DNA of 43,480 nt from the NCBI GenBank assembly GCA_030692765.1, contig JAUYUB010000012.1, forward strand, positions 1 through 43,480, written 5' to 3'. Within the stretch, counting starts at the first letter, position 1, and each line of letters starts with the position of its first letter. The position numbers and the translations under genes were made by a program. Shown here piece by piece: positions 1-7,851 of the stretch. This DNA is from Sulfuricurvum sp. Lineage in GTDB: Bacteria; Campylobacterota; Campylobacteria; Campylobacterales; Sulfurimonadaceae. Under the pieces are notes generated by a model that did not search any database, was not told where the DNA came from, and saw only the letters and a list, made by a program, of their open reading frames with translations.

Positions 1-11
1 TTCGCTTCTGA

Positions 12-132
12 GTGCTCAGGTGGCTATAGAGAGGGGGAAACGCCCGGTCCCATTCCGAACCCGGAAGCTAAGACCCTCTTCGCTCATAATACTGCATCTT
101 TCAGGTGTGGAAACGTAGGTCGCCGCCTGGCC
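12..132 (+). rRNA. rrf: 5S ribosomal RNA
   Basis: About 120 nt with the bacterial 5S landmarks: the loop region around CCGAAC followed by CCGGAAG (55-67), the segment GGAAACGTAGGTCG (109-122), and a terminal helix in which the 5' CTCAGGTGG pairs, with G-U wobbles, with the 3' CCGCCTGGC. The ends are approximate by a few bases. It sits at the window edge, so it is probably the last gene of an rRNA operon whose 16S and 23S genes lie to the left. Confidence 0.9.
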
Positions 133-134
133 TC

Positions 135-548
135 AGATTTATCTCTTCTTTATTATAAAATCAGATCTTTACAAACCTAGAATGCAACACCTAAATCCTC
201 TAATGCGTACTCTGCGTATCCACTCAATTGCTTGTTATCACAATAATATCACCCACTTTGTTACGATTCGATACATAATTTTAAAACAAAAGTTACATTA
301 ATAATACACCTGCTCCAATAGTAAATCAGACGGGACTGCCTCTTTCTGGGATTTAATTCTTATTTATGACGATAAATCTATATTATAAAGGTTTATTAAA
401 GCGTCGTATTACAGGTGTGATACTAACTATAAGAAAATACTATTATATAAACTTATAATTTTAAGTTTCGATTAATTTTAACACACCTATAATGACACTG
501 TTAACGAATCGTTTACCGAGTCGAACTAAATATAATTCAGGAGAATTA
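135..548. other. AT-rich intergenic gap between 5S rRNA and the FadL-type gene
   Basis: No open reading frame or RNA gene is visible in these 414 nt. It must hold the end of the rRNA transcript and the promoter of the next gene. Two TATAAT hexamers occur (454-459 and 488-493). A 7-bp inverted pair, AGGTGTG at 413-419 and CACACCT at 482-488, is present, but its arms are 62 nt apart and its meaning is unclear. No convincing intrinsic terminator was found after the 5S gene. Confidence 0.5.
488..493 (+). promoter_or_regulatory. Candidate -10 element for the FadL-type gene
   Basis: TATAAT matches the sigma-70 consensus and lies 55 nt before the chosen start codon. There is no clear -35 hexamer, which is common for epsilonproteobacterial promoters. 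A second TATAAT at 454-459 is an alternative. Confidence 0.35.
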
Positions 549-1814
549 ATGAAACGTACTATCAAATTAGCAGTTGCAGCAGCAGTTGCACTTACTTCTA
601 CAGCGGCATTCGCAACAAATGGTGATAATCTTATTGGTTTGGGTGCTAAGTCACGCGCAATGGGTGGAACAGGAATAGCTCACTACAATGGTTCAGAATC
701 AGCTACATCGAATCCGGCTTTGATTACTAAAGGTAAAGGGACGGAGTTTACATTTGGTGGTACATACTTTTCACCTGATGTAAAAGTTGATGCAACTGGA
801 TCTGGAGCACCTGGATCAGCTGTTTCTGCAGATAGTGATGCAAAGCATAATGTTATTCCTTATGTTGCATTAACAAATAATCTTGGCAATGGGTTTGCGC
901 TTGGTATGAGTATGTTTGGTTCAGCTGGTATGGGTACAGACTGGAGAGATGTTCCAGAGAATGCTGCTTTTGGTCAAATGGGTCTTTTCTCAATGAGATC
1001 TAATCTACTATTATTAAAATTCTCTTTGCCAGTAGCATACGGTCAAGACAATTGGTCAGTAGGTGTTGCACCTGTTATGATGTATGGTTCATTGGATATG
1101 TCTTTTAACAATCATTTTGCTGCTGGTAGCCCTGATGTTGGTAACGGTTCTTCTTCTGATTTCGGTTTAGGATATGAAGCAGGTGCAGCATATACAATAC
1201 CTGAAGCTGGATTAACGCTTGCAGCTACCTACCATTCTCCAATCATGATGGAATACAAAGACCAAATTTCAACTACAGCGGCTGCTTTTGGCTATGTAGG
1301 AGCTTCTGTTTTTGGACCATTTTCAGACAAATTAGAGCAACCAGCTGAAATTGGAGTTGGACTCGATTGGACTTCAGGTGATATTTCTTTGACTGCTGAT
1401 TATAAAAGAATCAAATGGGCAGATGCGGAAGGATATGGTGATTTTGGATGGGAAGATCAAAACGTATATGCAGTAGGTGCTGAATATCGTATGGATAAAT
1501 TAGCATTACGTGCTGGTTATAACTATGGGAAGAACCCAATTAAAAACAATACTGATGCGACTCCTGTATTAGGACCAAATAGTAATGGTGACACAATGAA
1601 TGCATTGAACCATGTTATGTTTCCAGGTATAACAGAAAGACATTATACTATTGGTGCTGGATATGATTTCACAAAAAATGTTGAAGTTGATTTTGCTGTA
1701 ACCTATGCAACAAGCCCTGATGTGACAGTTAGTACAGCAACTGTTGGTTTGGGTATTTTAACAGTAACAAATGACCAAATGGCTATCGCTGCAAACCTTA
1801 ACTACAAGTTTTAA
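549..1814 (+). CDS. FadL/TodX/OmpP1-family outer-membrane channel
   Basis: A 421-residue outer-membrane beta-barrel of the FadL family, which moves hydrophobic molecules across the outer membrane. The protein has a Sec signal peptide (residues 1-22, ending AFA). The mature N-terminus is Asn/Gly rich and carries the family pattern G-L-G-A-K-S-R-A-M-G-G-T-G followed by S-N-P-A. The body alternates hydrophobic and polar residues, and the last residue is Phe, the usual barrel-assembly signal. An upstream in-frame ATG at 492 would add 19 residues before the signal peptide. I chose 549 because AGGAGAA lies just before it and the signal peptide then starts cleanly. Next to secreted proteins and soxCDYZ, a role in taking up hydrophobic sulfur species is possible but is inference; classical FadL substrates are fatty acids and aromatics. 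Confidence 0.85.
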   Translation: MKRTIKLAVAAAVALTSTAAFATNGDNLIGLGAKSRAMGGTGIAHYNGSESATSNPALITKGKGTEFTFGGTYFSPDVKVDATGSGAPGSAVSADSDAKHNVIPYVALTNNLGNGFALGMSMFGSAGMGTDWRDVPENAAFGQMGLFSMRSNLLLLKFSLPVAYGQDNWSVGVAPVMMYGSLDMSFNNHFAAGSPDVGNGSSSDFGLGYEAGAAYTIPEAGLTLAATYHSPIMMEYKDQISTTAAAFGYVGASVFGPFSDKLEQPAEIGVGLDWTSGDISLTADYKRIKWADAEGYGDFGWEDQNVYAVGAEYRMDKLALRAGYNYGKNPIKNNTDATPVLGPNSNGDTMNALNHVMFPGITERHYTIGAGYDFTKNVEVDFAVTYATSPDVTVSTATVGLGILTVTNDQMAIAANLNYKF

Positions 1815-1822
1815 TCACTCGA

Positions 1823-1840
1823 GCCTGCTTTTATGCAGGT
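1823..1840 (+). terminator. Possible terminator hairpin after the FadL-type gene
   Basis: GCCTGC and GCAGGT form a 6-bp stem (last pair G-T) around a TTTTAT loop, 9 nt after the stop codon. The following bases are pyrimidine rich but lack a clean T run, so termination strength is uncertain. Confidence 0.4.
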
Positions 1841-2056
1841 AGCCTTCTTCACAATCACTTCACATTTGTTTAGTTTAATTTAATTAGGTAACTTTAGAAT
1901 CTAGTATTCCATAAAGTAACACAGGGTGCTTTACTTGTGCTGCTTTACAAATATTAGTGTCAAATTCATTCCATAAAAGGAAGAATTGAGACTCTTGTGA
2001 TAAAATAGTAACGGACAATATTCGCTTGTGCAAGTGAATAAATGAAAAGGAGAATC

Positions 2057-3067
2057 ATGTTTAATCGATTATTGATTAGTGCTGCGGCACTGTCATTGGC
2101 GGCATCCGCTGCATTTGGGATCCAAGGGGTAAAATTTTACGTTGGTGAAGGCGATAAATCTGAAGCCTATATGGAAATGATCAATGGGAAAATCGAGCCG
2201 ATCGGATTTATTTTATCTGATCCTCATGAGCACATTGACAATGCGTATAAAGAAAAATGGGGAACGCCAACCCAAACTGTCAAAGGTGTAACGGGTCCAC
2301 ATCCTGATTTTGATCCAAGCTTTAAAGTCACATTGGATAACCTTGGATTTTTCTCGGTAACCAATGATAAAGTCGTTGGGCCGTTGTTGATGAAAGAGCC
2401 AGCTCTTGGTGGTTTCTCTCCATTTAATTTTCACATTTACAAAAAAGCGGGTGAAAATAAGACCTATGTAGGTCATGTTATGCCTGAGACAATGCTCGAC
2501 ATCGTTGGGATCAAAGACAAAGACGTGCGTGCAAAATTTGTAGCCTCTTTTGGTGAATTGGATAAATTGACAGAAAAAGAGATCAGTTCAAAAGTAGAAT
2601 ACGTAGACTATAAAGCATTGCCTGCAAAGCCGATGATGACATTTGAAATTCCATTCGAGCGTACTGCTGATTTGGAAGCATTTATCAGTGATTTTCAAGG
2701 TCAATTCGAAGAAAAGTTTGAAGAGAAGAAGTACATCATTGCCGGCTATAAAAACATGAAAGAGTCAATGACGAACAATAATGTCAAATTTGATCGTTTT
2801 GACGCTTACTGGGTTTATTCTCTTTGTCACTTTCGATTTTCTGAGGGAATCTTCAACCGCGGTCGTCCTGATGCAGGTACGTTTGCACCATGTTCAATGT
2901 ACATGTACATCGACAAAGGTTCAAATAAGTTGATGGTAGGTATGCCGCGTCTTGAGAACTGGATTGCTGTTATGGCGATTAAGGATCCAAAAATGGTTGA
3001 GTCTATCTATACGTTGGACAAAGAGATCGTTAATATCATGAAAGAATTGGGAGCAACAGAATTATGA
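2057..3067 (+). CDS. Secreted two-domain protein with Cys-X21-Cys motif (DUF302-like), Sox-flanking family member 1
   Basis: A 336-residue protein of unknown function with a Sec signal peptide (about residues 1-21). The mature part looks like two tandem copies of one domain. The first contains G-F-x-L-S-D-P-H, then G-G-F-S-P-F-N-F-H-I-Y. The second contains S-L-C-H-F, then G-T-F-A-P-C-S-M-Y-M-Y. Only the second copy carries the two cysteines (about C257 and C279). The pattern recalls DUF302 domains, but I cannot confirm the family. It is clearly related to the protein at 9941-10969 and more distantly to that at 8873-9844. The start at 2057 is preferred over the ATG at 2042 because the latter overlaps the ribosome-binding site AAGGAGAA. 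Its stop overlaps the next start by 4 nt, so the two are translationally coupled. A periplasmic role linked to sulfur oxidation is inferred from context. Confidence 0.7.
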   Translation: MFNRLLISAAALSLAASAAFGIQGVKFYVGEGDKSEAYMEMINGKIEPIGFILSDPHEHIDNAYKEKWGTPTQTVKGVTGPHPDFDPSFKVTLDNLGFFSVTNDKVVGPLLMKEPALGGFSPFNFHIYKKAGENKTYVGHVMPETMLDIVGIKDKDVRAKFVASFGELDKLTEKEISSKVEYVDYKALPAKPMMTFEIPFERTADLEAFISDFQGQFEEKFEEKKYIIAGYKNMKESMTNNNVKFDRFDAYWVYSLCHFRFSEGIFNRGRPDAGTFAPCSMYMYIDKGSNKLMVGMPRLENWIAVMAIKDPKMVESIYTLDKEIVNIMKELGATEL

Positions 3068-3894
3068 AAAAAATAGTATCACTTATCGCATTGGCATTTG
3101 CCGTTGCATTTACAGGGTGCTCGACAGCAGCACCAAAGATCGAAGGTGGTGTTGCCGTTGATAAAATGGTTTCTGCATACAGAACAGGAGCTTATGTTGA
3201 TGTTGATGCTGCAAAAGCTAAATTGACAGCAGCAGGTTTTGAAATCGTGGGCACGTATAAGCCGGCTGAAAATGGTACTACCATTTTGTATACTAATGCC
3301 GCTATGAAAGCGGATGCTAATAAGCCGTCACGCGGATTTGCAGCAGTAGGACGTATGTTGGTGGATGATGAGCGCAAACAAGTGCACATTTCAAATCCTA
3401 TTTATTTTGGCAAAGCATACTTGCAAGACGAGTACAATCATGCAACAGCGTCTGCAACGTATACTTCTTTAGAGAAGGCTTTTGGACCATTGAAAGACTC
3501 TGAAGATCAATGGGAATTTGCTAAATTGGCAGATTATCACTTTATGATCGGTATGCCGTATTATAAAGATATGGGTGTTGTGGGTACAGGTACTACGGCT
3601 GATTTGTTAGCTAAAGCAAAAGCGGCTAAAGGGATCATCCTTGCACTAGGGGCTGATCGTTATTTAACATTTATTGAGTTGGACAAACGTACAAACGGAT
3701 TTGTTAAAAAAATCGGAACGGACAAGGCTGAAGTTCTTCCATGGCCGGTATTGATCGAGAATGGTGAAGCAAAAGCATTAAAAGCTGAATACCATATCGC
3801 ACTTAGCTATCCATTGCTTGATCTTGGCGGATTTGCAAACATTATGACGGTTCCTGCCGCAGTTTTGAAAAATCTAGAAAAATCATTTAAATAA
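3064..3894 (+). CDS. Putative lipoprotein of unknown function, coupled to the preceding gene
   Basis: A 276-residue protein with a lipoprotein signal: a charged start, a hydrophobic core and F-T-G-C with the lipidated cysteine at C19. No known catalytic motif is seen. There are alternating Gly/Ala-rich helices and strands, and a G-F-A-A-V-G-R-M-L-V-D-D segment near residue 90. It may be distantly related to its upstream neighbour, but the shared pattern is too weak to claim. The ATG overlaps the stop of the upstream gene (ATGA), so the two products are probably made together and may act together in the periplasm. It has no cysteine besides the lipidated one, unlike the two-Cys family around it. 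Confidence 0.65.
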   Translation: MKKIVSLIALAFAVAFTGCSTAAPKIEGGVAVDKMVSAYRTGAYVDVDAAKAKLTAAGFEIVGTYKPAENGTTILYTNAAMKADANKPSRGFAAVGRMLVDDERKQVHISNPIYFGKAYLQDEYNHATASATYTSLEKAFGPLKDSEDQWEFAKLADYHFMIGMPYYKDMGVVGTGTTADLLAKAKAAKGIILALGADRYLTFIELDKRTNGFVKKIGTDKAEVLPWPVLIENGEAKALKAEYHIALSYPLLDLGGFANIMTVPAAVLKNLEKSFK

Positions 3895-3908
3895 TTCTCA
3901 TACACGAT

Positions 3909-3926
3909 CTTCTCCGTACGGAGAGG
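3909..3926 (+). terminator. Hairpin after the lipoprotein gene, possible terminator
   Basis: CTTCTCC and GGAGAGG form a 7-bp stem (one T-G pair) around GTAC, 14 nt after the stop codon. The downstream sequence is pyrimidine rich (CTTCCCTCCCTGTTTCTT) but has no clean T run. Confidence 0.5.
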
Positions 3927-3976
3927 TCTTCCCTCCCTGTTTCTTACTATTGTTATGGATATATTATGGAGAAAAA

Positions 3977-4336
3977 ATGAAAACAAAGCTACAGCAAGAG
4001 CTTAATGCGTATCTAGATTCAAAGGGACAATTTTCCCCTTACTACCAATCAATGAAACATATTTTGAGTTCAGCGCTCTTTGAAGAACAGCTTCAAGAGA
4101 TTATAAACGGATTGGAAAAAGAAGACAGTAAGAGTGCTAAAAGCTTTAAGTTGTATTTAGACACGGTTATAATTAATATGGAAAGTAAAATTGCCAAATA
4201 CAAGCCGTCTGTCTATTTTGAGAATGAAAAAGTAAAAGAGATCGAAAATCAGGGGTATATTATCCCTTTTTACATCGATGAGGGTCAGGAAGCTTATGTC
4301 CTTCTTGGGATTTACAAGAAAGATGACCGATCATAA
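3977..4336 (+). CDS. Small cytoplasmic protein of unknown function
   Basis: A 119-residue, mostly helical, charged protein with no signal peptide or membrane segment. I do not recognise the family. The C-terminal part (pattern I-P-F-Y-I-D then Y-V-L-L-G-I) looks like a short beta-strand region. An earlier in-frame ATG at 3950 exists, but TATGGAGAAAAA directly before 3977 is a better ribosome-binding site. It stands alone between two non-coding gaps, just upstream of soxC. There is no visible antitoxin or partner gene. Confidence 0.55.
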   Translation: MKTKLQQELNAYLDSKGQFSPYYQSMKHILSSALFEEQLQEIINGLEKEDSKSAKSFKLYLDTVIINMESKIAKYKPSVYFENEKVKEIENQGYIIPFYIDEGQEAYVLLGIYKKDDRS

Positions 4337-4582
4337 CAATATTTAATTGTGCATGGGATAATTATTACGGTTAAGTTTCAAGAATGAGTCAAGTGGTAAC
4401 ATATGTTTTCAAATATAGTGTTCATTGTTTACGAATGACATTTAAATTATTGTAGTATTACAGTTGCGGTTTAATTGGTGATAAAAATATATGCCTTACT
4501 AAGGTTTAACCTAGTATTGTATTGGTCGCTTTATTGAGTGGCATCAAGATGTCGCTCCACTTAATCAGAAAAGGAAGAAAAG

Positions 4583-5872
4583 ATGAGCAATAATGATTCT
4601 TTATCTAATGAAAAAAAATTAGATAGAAGAGATTTTTTTAGAAAAACAGCTGCTTTGTCGGCAACTGCATTAGCTGGAACCAGTATTTTTGCAGATGATG
4701 ATGCAATTATGAAAACTCCAGAATGGGCAACAAAATGGGGTGACCCTGTAACAACCAACTTGTATGGTGTTCCATCAGCGTATGAGCATAATGTTATACG
4801 AAGAAGTACAGAGCTATTGTCTTCAGGTAACTTCAGAGCAAGTATCGCGGTTACCCCAATACATGAGTCCAAGGGTATTATTACCCCTAACGGTCTTTTC
4901 TTTAGCCGTTCTCATGGCGGAACTGCTCATATCAATCCTGAAGAGTATCGTTTGATGATTCATGGATTGGTTGAAAAGCCTATCGTTCTCACTTTGGCGC
5001 AATTAAAGCGTTACCCAAGTGTAACGCGTACTCACTTCATCGAATGTCCAGCTAACGGCGGGCAAGAGTGGAGAGCAACACAGTTTAACTCTGTACAGTT
5101 CGCTAAAGGCTTTATGGCCTCTGCTGAATGGACCGGTGTGTACGTTAAAACTATTTTAGAAGATCTTGGTATCAAACCAGAAGCACAATGGATGCTTGCT
5201 GAGGGTGGAGACAGTTCTAAAATGGGAAGAACCGTCCCTATGGATAAGGTTCTTGATGATGCAATGATCGTTTGGGGACAAAATGGTGAAGCACTACGTC
5301 CAGAACAGGGTTATCCTGTACGATTGCTTCTTCCAGGCTGGGAAGGTAACTTATGTGTTAAGTGGCTTCGACGTTTAGAGTTTGCTTCTGAGCCATGGTA
5401 TTGTAAAGAAGAGACATCTAAATATACGGCTCTCAAGGCAAGCGGAAAAGCGATTCAGCACTTTTACGCCAATGAAGTAAACTCAACCGTAGTTTCTCCA
5501 TCACCAGAGATTCCTTGGACGGATTTACCAGATGGCGCTGTTGTTGAGATCGAAGGTCTTGCATGGTCTGGAATGGGTACGATTACAGGCGTAGATTTCT
5601 CCCTAGACGGTGGAAGAACGTATGTTCAAGCGGAATTAAAAGGTCTAGTGCTTCCTAAATCTTGGACACGTTGGAGCTATATGCACACGTACAAAAAAGG
5701 TGACAAGCTTTTGCTTACATCTCGTGCTATGGATGATGCAGGTTATATTCAGCCAACAATTGATGAAGAAACGTCTGTCATGGGTGTTGAATCTGTATAT
5801 CATAGAAATGCAGTTGAAACATGGGAAGTAACAGAAAATGGAGAGGTGAATCATGTTCAAATTAGATCGTAA
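4583..5872 (+). CDS. soxC: SoxC, molybdenum subunit of sulfane dehydrogenase SoxCD
   Basis: A 429-residue molybdopterin oxidoreductase of the sulfite-oxidase family. With SoxD it oxidises the sulfane sulfur bound to SoxY in the periplasm. It has a Tat signal (D-R-R-D-F-F, R15-R16) for export after folding with cofactor. The Mo-binding cysteine is C155 in H-F-I-E-C-P-A-N-G-G. Other family landmarks are E-W-T-G-V (about 182-186), a G-Y-P-V-R-L-L-L-P-G-W-E-G-N segment (243-256) and a C-terminal dimerisation domain containing V-D-F-S-L-D-G-G-R-T. The length fits the family. The ribosome-binding site AAAAGGAAG precedes the ATG. The 3' end overlaps soxD by 20 nt. No soxXAB genes are present here, consistent with the split sox clusters known in this phylum. 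Confidence 0.95.
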   Translation: MSNNDSLSNEKKLDRRDFFRKTAALSATALAGTSIFADDDAIMKTPEWATKWGDPVTTNLYGVPSAYEHNVIRRSTELLSSGNFRASIAVTPIHESKGIITPNGLFFSRSHGGTAHINPEEYRLMIHGLVEKPIVLTLAQLKRYPSVTRTHFIECPANGGQEWRATQFNSVQFAKGFMASAEWTGVYVKTILEDLGIKPEAQWMLAEGGDSSKMGRTVPMDKVLDDAMIVWGQNGEALRPEQGYPVRLLLPGWEGNLCVKWLRRLEFASEPWYCKEETSKYTALKASGKAIQHFYANEVNSTVVSPSPEIPWTDLPDGAVVEIEGLAWSGMGTITGVDFSLDGGRTYVQAELKGLVLPKSWTRWSYMHTYKKGDKLLLTSRAMDDAGYIQPTIDEETSVMGVESVYHRNAVETWEVTENGEVNHVQIRS

Positions 5873-6992
5873 ATTAATCCTATCTGCTTCGGTATTTACG
5901 GCAGCAGCATTATTTGTAGCGGGCTGTGCTGGATTTTCAAATTCAAATACTACGCATGCACAACCTAGCATTGATGGCGGCGTATACTATCCTGTAGTAA
6001 ACGGTAAAACAGGTCCGTACCTTGTAGATCGCGTAGCTATGCCTATGAAGATCAATAATGGCCGTATCCCAACGGAAAATGAGCTTAAAGCTTGGGACAC
6101 TGATGTTATGGCTGACGGTACAGGTTTGCCTGAGGGTCATGGTAATGCATCTGATGGTTCAGAGATTTATGATGCCAAATGTGGTTCATGTCATGGTGAT
6201 TTTGGTGCTGGCGGAGCTGGATACCCATCATTGGCAAAAGGTAATGCATACAGCATGATGGACACTTTGAAGAGTCAAAGAAGTGTTGATGGCGCAGATG
6301 GTCCAAATCGTGTATTTGGTGTTTATTGGCCACAAGCAAGTACGCTTTGGTGGTACATCAAAGACGCTATGCCTCACCAGGCAACCGGTACGTTGACTGA
6401 GGATGAAGTGTATGCACTTACAGCGTATATTCTTAAATTGAATGAAATCAAGATTGATGGTGTTCTTGTCGATGATGAGTATGAACTTGATCGTGAAAAG
6501 TTTTTGAAGATCGTTATGCCTAACAGAGATGGTTTTGAACCAAATATTGCAGGTCCAAAATCTTTGCCTGGTGTACGTGCTTACTATGCAAAAGCAGAAA
6601 ACTTCGGCGGGAAAAAAGTTAAACCATCTGAGCGTTGTATGAAAGATTGTCAAAAACCGACAGTTAAAAATATTTACGTAACCAATGGCGGTATCAAAGA
6701 TTTCGTTCCTCCAATGGCTACTGCTAAAGACTTGCCAAAAGTAGAGTCAAAAGAGTTTAATGTTGCAAAAGCGTATGAAGAAAACTGTGCCGCTTGTCAT
6801 GCTAACAAAAGCATGGGTGCTCCTGCTATTGGAGATAAAAAAGCATGGGCTGCTGTGAATAAAAAAGGTATGCCTGCTGTTTACAAAAACGGTATGGATG
6901 GTATCAACGGTATGCCTGCAAAAGGTGGAAGTAATCTTTCAGAAGCAGAGTTTAAATTAGTCGTCGATTATATCGTTGGCTTAAGTAAATAA
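5853..6992 (+). CDS. soxD: SoxD, dihaem c-type cytochrome subunit of sulfane dehydrogenase
   Basis: A 379-residue electron-transfer subunit that passes electrons from SoxC to the respiratory chain. Two haem c sites are visible: C110-G-S-C-H114 and C312-A-A-C-H316. Likely axial methionines are M173 (D-A-M-P) and M354 (G-M-P-A-K). The region between them contains a C-M-K-D-C pair (C262, C266). The N-terminus has a hydrophobic stretch ending F-V-A-G-C, with C25 fitting a lipobox, so the protein may be membrane anchored rather than soluble. The ribosome-binding site GGAGAGGTG lies inside the end of soxC. soxY follows after a 16-nt gap, so soxCDYZ should be one transcript. Confidence 0.93.
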   Translation: MFKLDRKLILSASVFTAAALFVAGCAGFSNSNTTHAQPSIDGGVYYPVVNGKTGPYLVDRVAMPMKINNGRIPTENELKAWDTDVMADGTGLPEGHGNASDGSEIYDAKCGSCHGDFGAGGAGYPSLAKGNAYSMMDTLKSQRSVDGADGPNRVFGVYWPQASTLWWYIKDAMPHQATGTLTEDEVYALTAYILKLNEIKIDGVLVDDEYELDREKFLKIVMPNRDGFEPNIAGPKSLPGVRAYYAKAENFGGKKVKPSERCMKDCQKPTVKNIYVTNGGIKDFVPPMATAKDLPKVESKEFNVAKAYEENCAACHANKSMGAPAIGDKKAWAAVNKKGMPAVYKNGMDGINGMPAKGGSNLSEAEFKLVVDYIVGLSK

Positions 6993-7008
6993 AACAAAAG
7001 GAATTACC

Positions 7009-7461
7009 ATGGAAAGAAGAAAATTTTTAGGTTTTGGAATCTTTGCAGCTGCTGCTGCTTTAGTTCCAGGAACTCTTAGTGCAGAAGATTATAGAAAAAC
7101 AAAGCCTGACGTTTGGACGGCTCACACTATGGAAGACGCAATCGCAAAAATGTATGGTGCTAAACCATTGATTGAGCAAGGCGTTACACTTACTGCTCCG
7201 GATGTTGCGGCTAATGGTGGTGCGGTTCCTGTTGATTTCTCATCAGAGATTGCTGCAAAATCTGTAGCAGTATTCCAAAGCTCAAATCCTGAAGCTACGG
7301 TTTGTGCATTTACACTCAATGAATACAGTGTCATTGATTTCTCAATCAAAATGAAACTTAAACAAAGCGGAACTATTATCGTTGTTGTAGAAGGCAAAGA
7401 CGGTAAATTGTATGCAGCGAAAAAGAGTTTGAACGTTGCACTTGGTGGTTGTGAGGGCTGA
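7009..7461 (+). CDS. soxY: SoxY, sulfur-carrier subunit of SoxYZ
   Basis: A 150-residue protein that carries sulfur intermediates covalently on a C-terminal cysteine. A Tat-type signal (E-R-R-K-F-L-G-F) is followed by a hydrophobic segment and a likely cleavage site near L-S-A-E. The C-terminus is G-G-C-E-G with the carrier cysteine at C148. The textbook swinging arm is GGCGG, so the fourth position is Glu here. C102 (T-V-C-A-F) is a second cysteine. AAAGGAATTACC precedes the ATG. SoxY forms a heterodimer with SoxZ, encoded 48 nt downstream. Confidence 0.93.
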   Translation: MERRKFLGFGIFAAAAALVPGTLSAEDYRKTKPDVWTAHTMEDAIAKMYGAKPLIEQGVTLTAPDVAANGGAVPVDFSSEIAAKSVAVFQSSNPEATVCAFTLNEYSVIDFSIKMKLKQSGTIIVVVEGKDGKLYAAKKSLNVALGGCEG

Positions 7462-7509
7462 TTTGCCTTCCACTCGCGTATAAAAAATAATCGTATTAAA
7501 GGAAAAATC

Positions 7510-7803
7510 ATGGAAATCAAAGCAAAATTGAAAGATGGTGTTACAACGGTTAAAGCTATGGCGAAACACCCTATGCTTACGTATGACACAGCTAAAAAAC
7601 AAGGTGTAGAAGCTAATTTTATTACTCACATCACTGCAACTGTAAATGACAAGGTTGTACTTGATATGTCATCAAGTCAGTTTCTATCAAAGAACCCTAT
7701 CTTTAAATTTTCATTTAAAGGTGCTAATGCAGGCGATAAAATCGTTATGACTTGGGTAGATCTACTTGGCGGTACTGAAACTTCGGATGCAGTCATTAAA
7801 TAA
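7510..7803 (+). CDS. soxZ: SoxZ, partner subunit of the SoxYZ carrier
   Basis: A 97-residue immunoglobulin-like protein with the SoxZ patterns K-H-P-M-L-T near residue 20, N-F-I-T-H-I, S-K-N-P-I-F-K-F-S-F and W-V-D-L-L-G-G. It has no signal peptide, as is usual, because it is exported together with the Tat-targeted SoxY. AAAGGAAAAATC precedes the ATG. It is followed by a perfect inverted repeat at 7818-7848. Confidence 0.93.
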   Translation: MEIKAKLKDGVTTVKAMAKHPMLTYDTAKKQGVEANFITHITATVNDKVVLDMSSSQFLSKNPIFKFSFKGANAGDKIVMTWVDLLGGTETSDAVIK

Positions 7804-7817
7804 TTTTATTATTTCCG

Positions 7818-7848
7818 TAAGAGAAAATGGTTCCATCATTTTCTCTTA
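7818..7848 (+). repeat. Perfect 12-bp inverted repeat between soxZ and the thioredoxin-like gene
   Basis: TAAGAGAAAATG (7818-7829) is the exact reverse complement of 7837-7848, with a 7-nt loop GTTCCAT. As RNA it would be a stable hairpin 14 nt after the soxZ stop and 3 nt before the 7852 start codon. There is no T run after the right arm, so it is not a typical terminator in the + direction. An attenuating or mRNA-stabilising element that raises soxYZ expression over downstream genes is a plausible role. Confidence 0.65.
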
Positions 7849-7851
7849 AAA

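Noticed and set aside
3064-3894. Lipoprotein as a fourth member of the two-Cys family
   Set aside because: It lacks the C...A-P-C-S-M-Y block and any second cysteine; similarity to the others is too weak to claim.
3977-4336. Small gene as a RelE/ParE-type toxin
   Set aside because: The C-terminal I-P-F-Y-I-D ... L-G-I pattern is only suggestive. There is no antitoxin partner, and the N-terminal half does not fit.
4398-4407. AACATATGTT palindrome upstream of soxC as an operator
   Set aside because: A 10-bp palindrome in AT-rich DNA is expected by chance, and it lies 175 nt from the start codon with no promoter recognised beside it.
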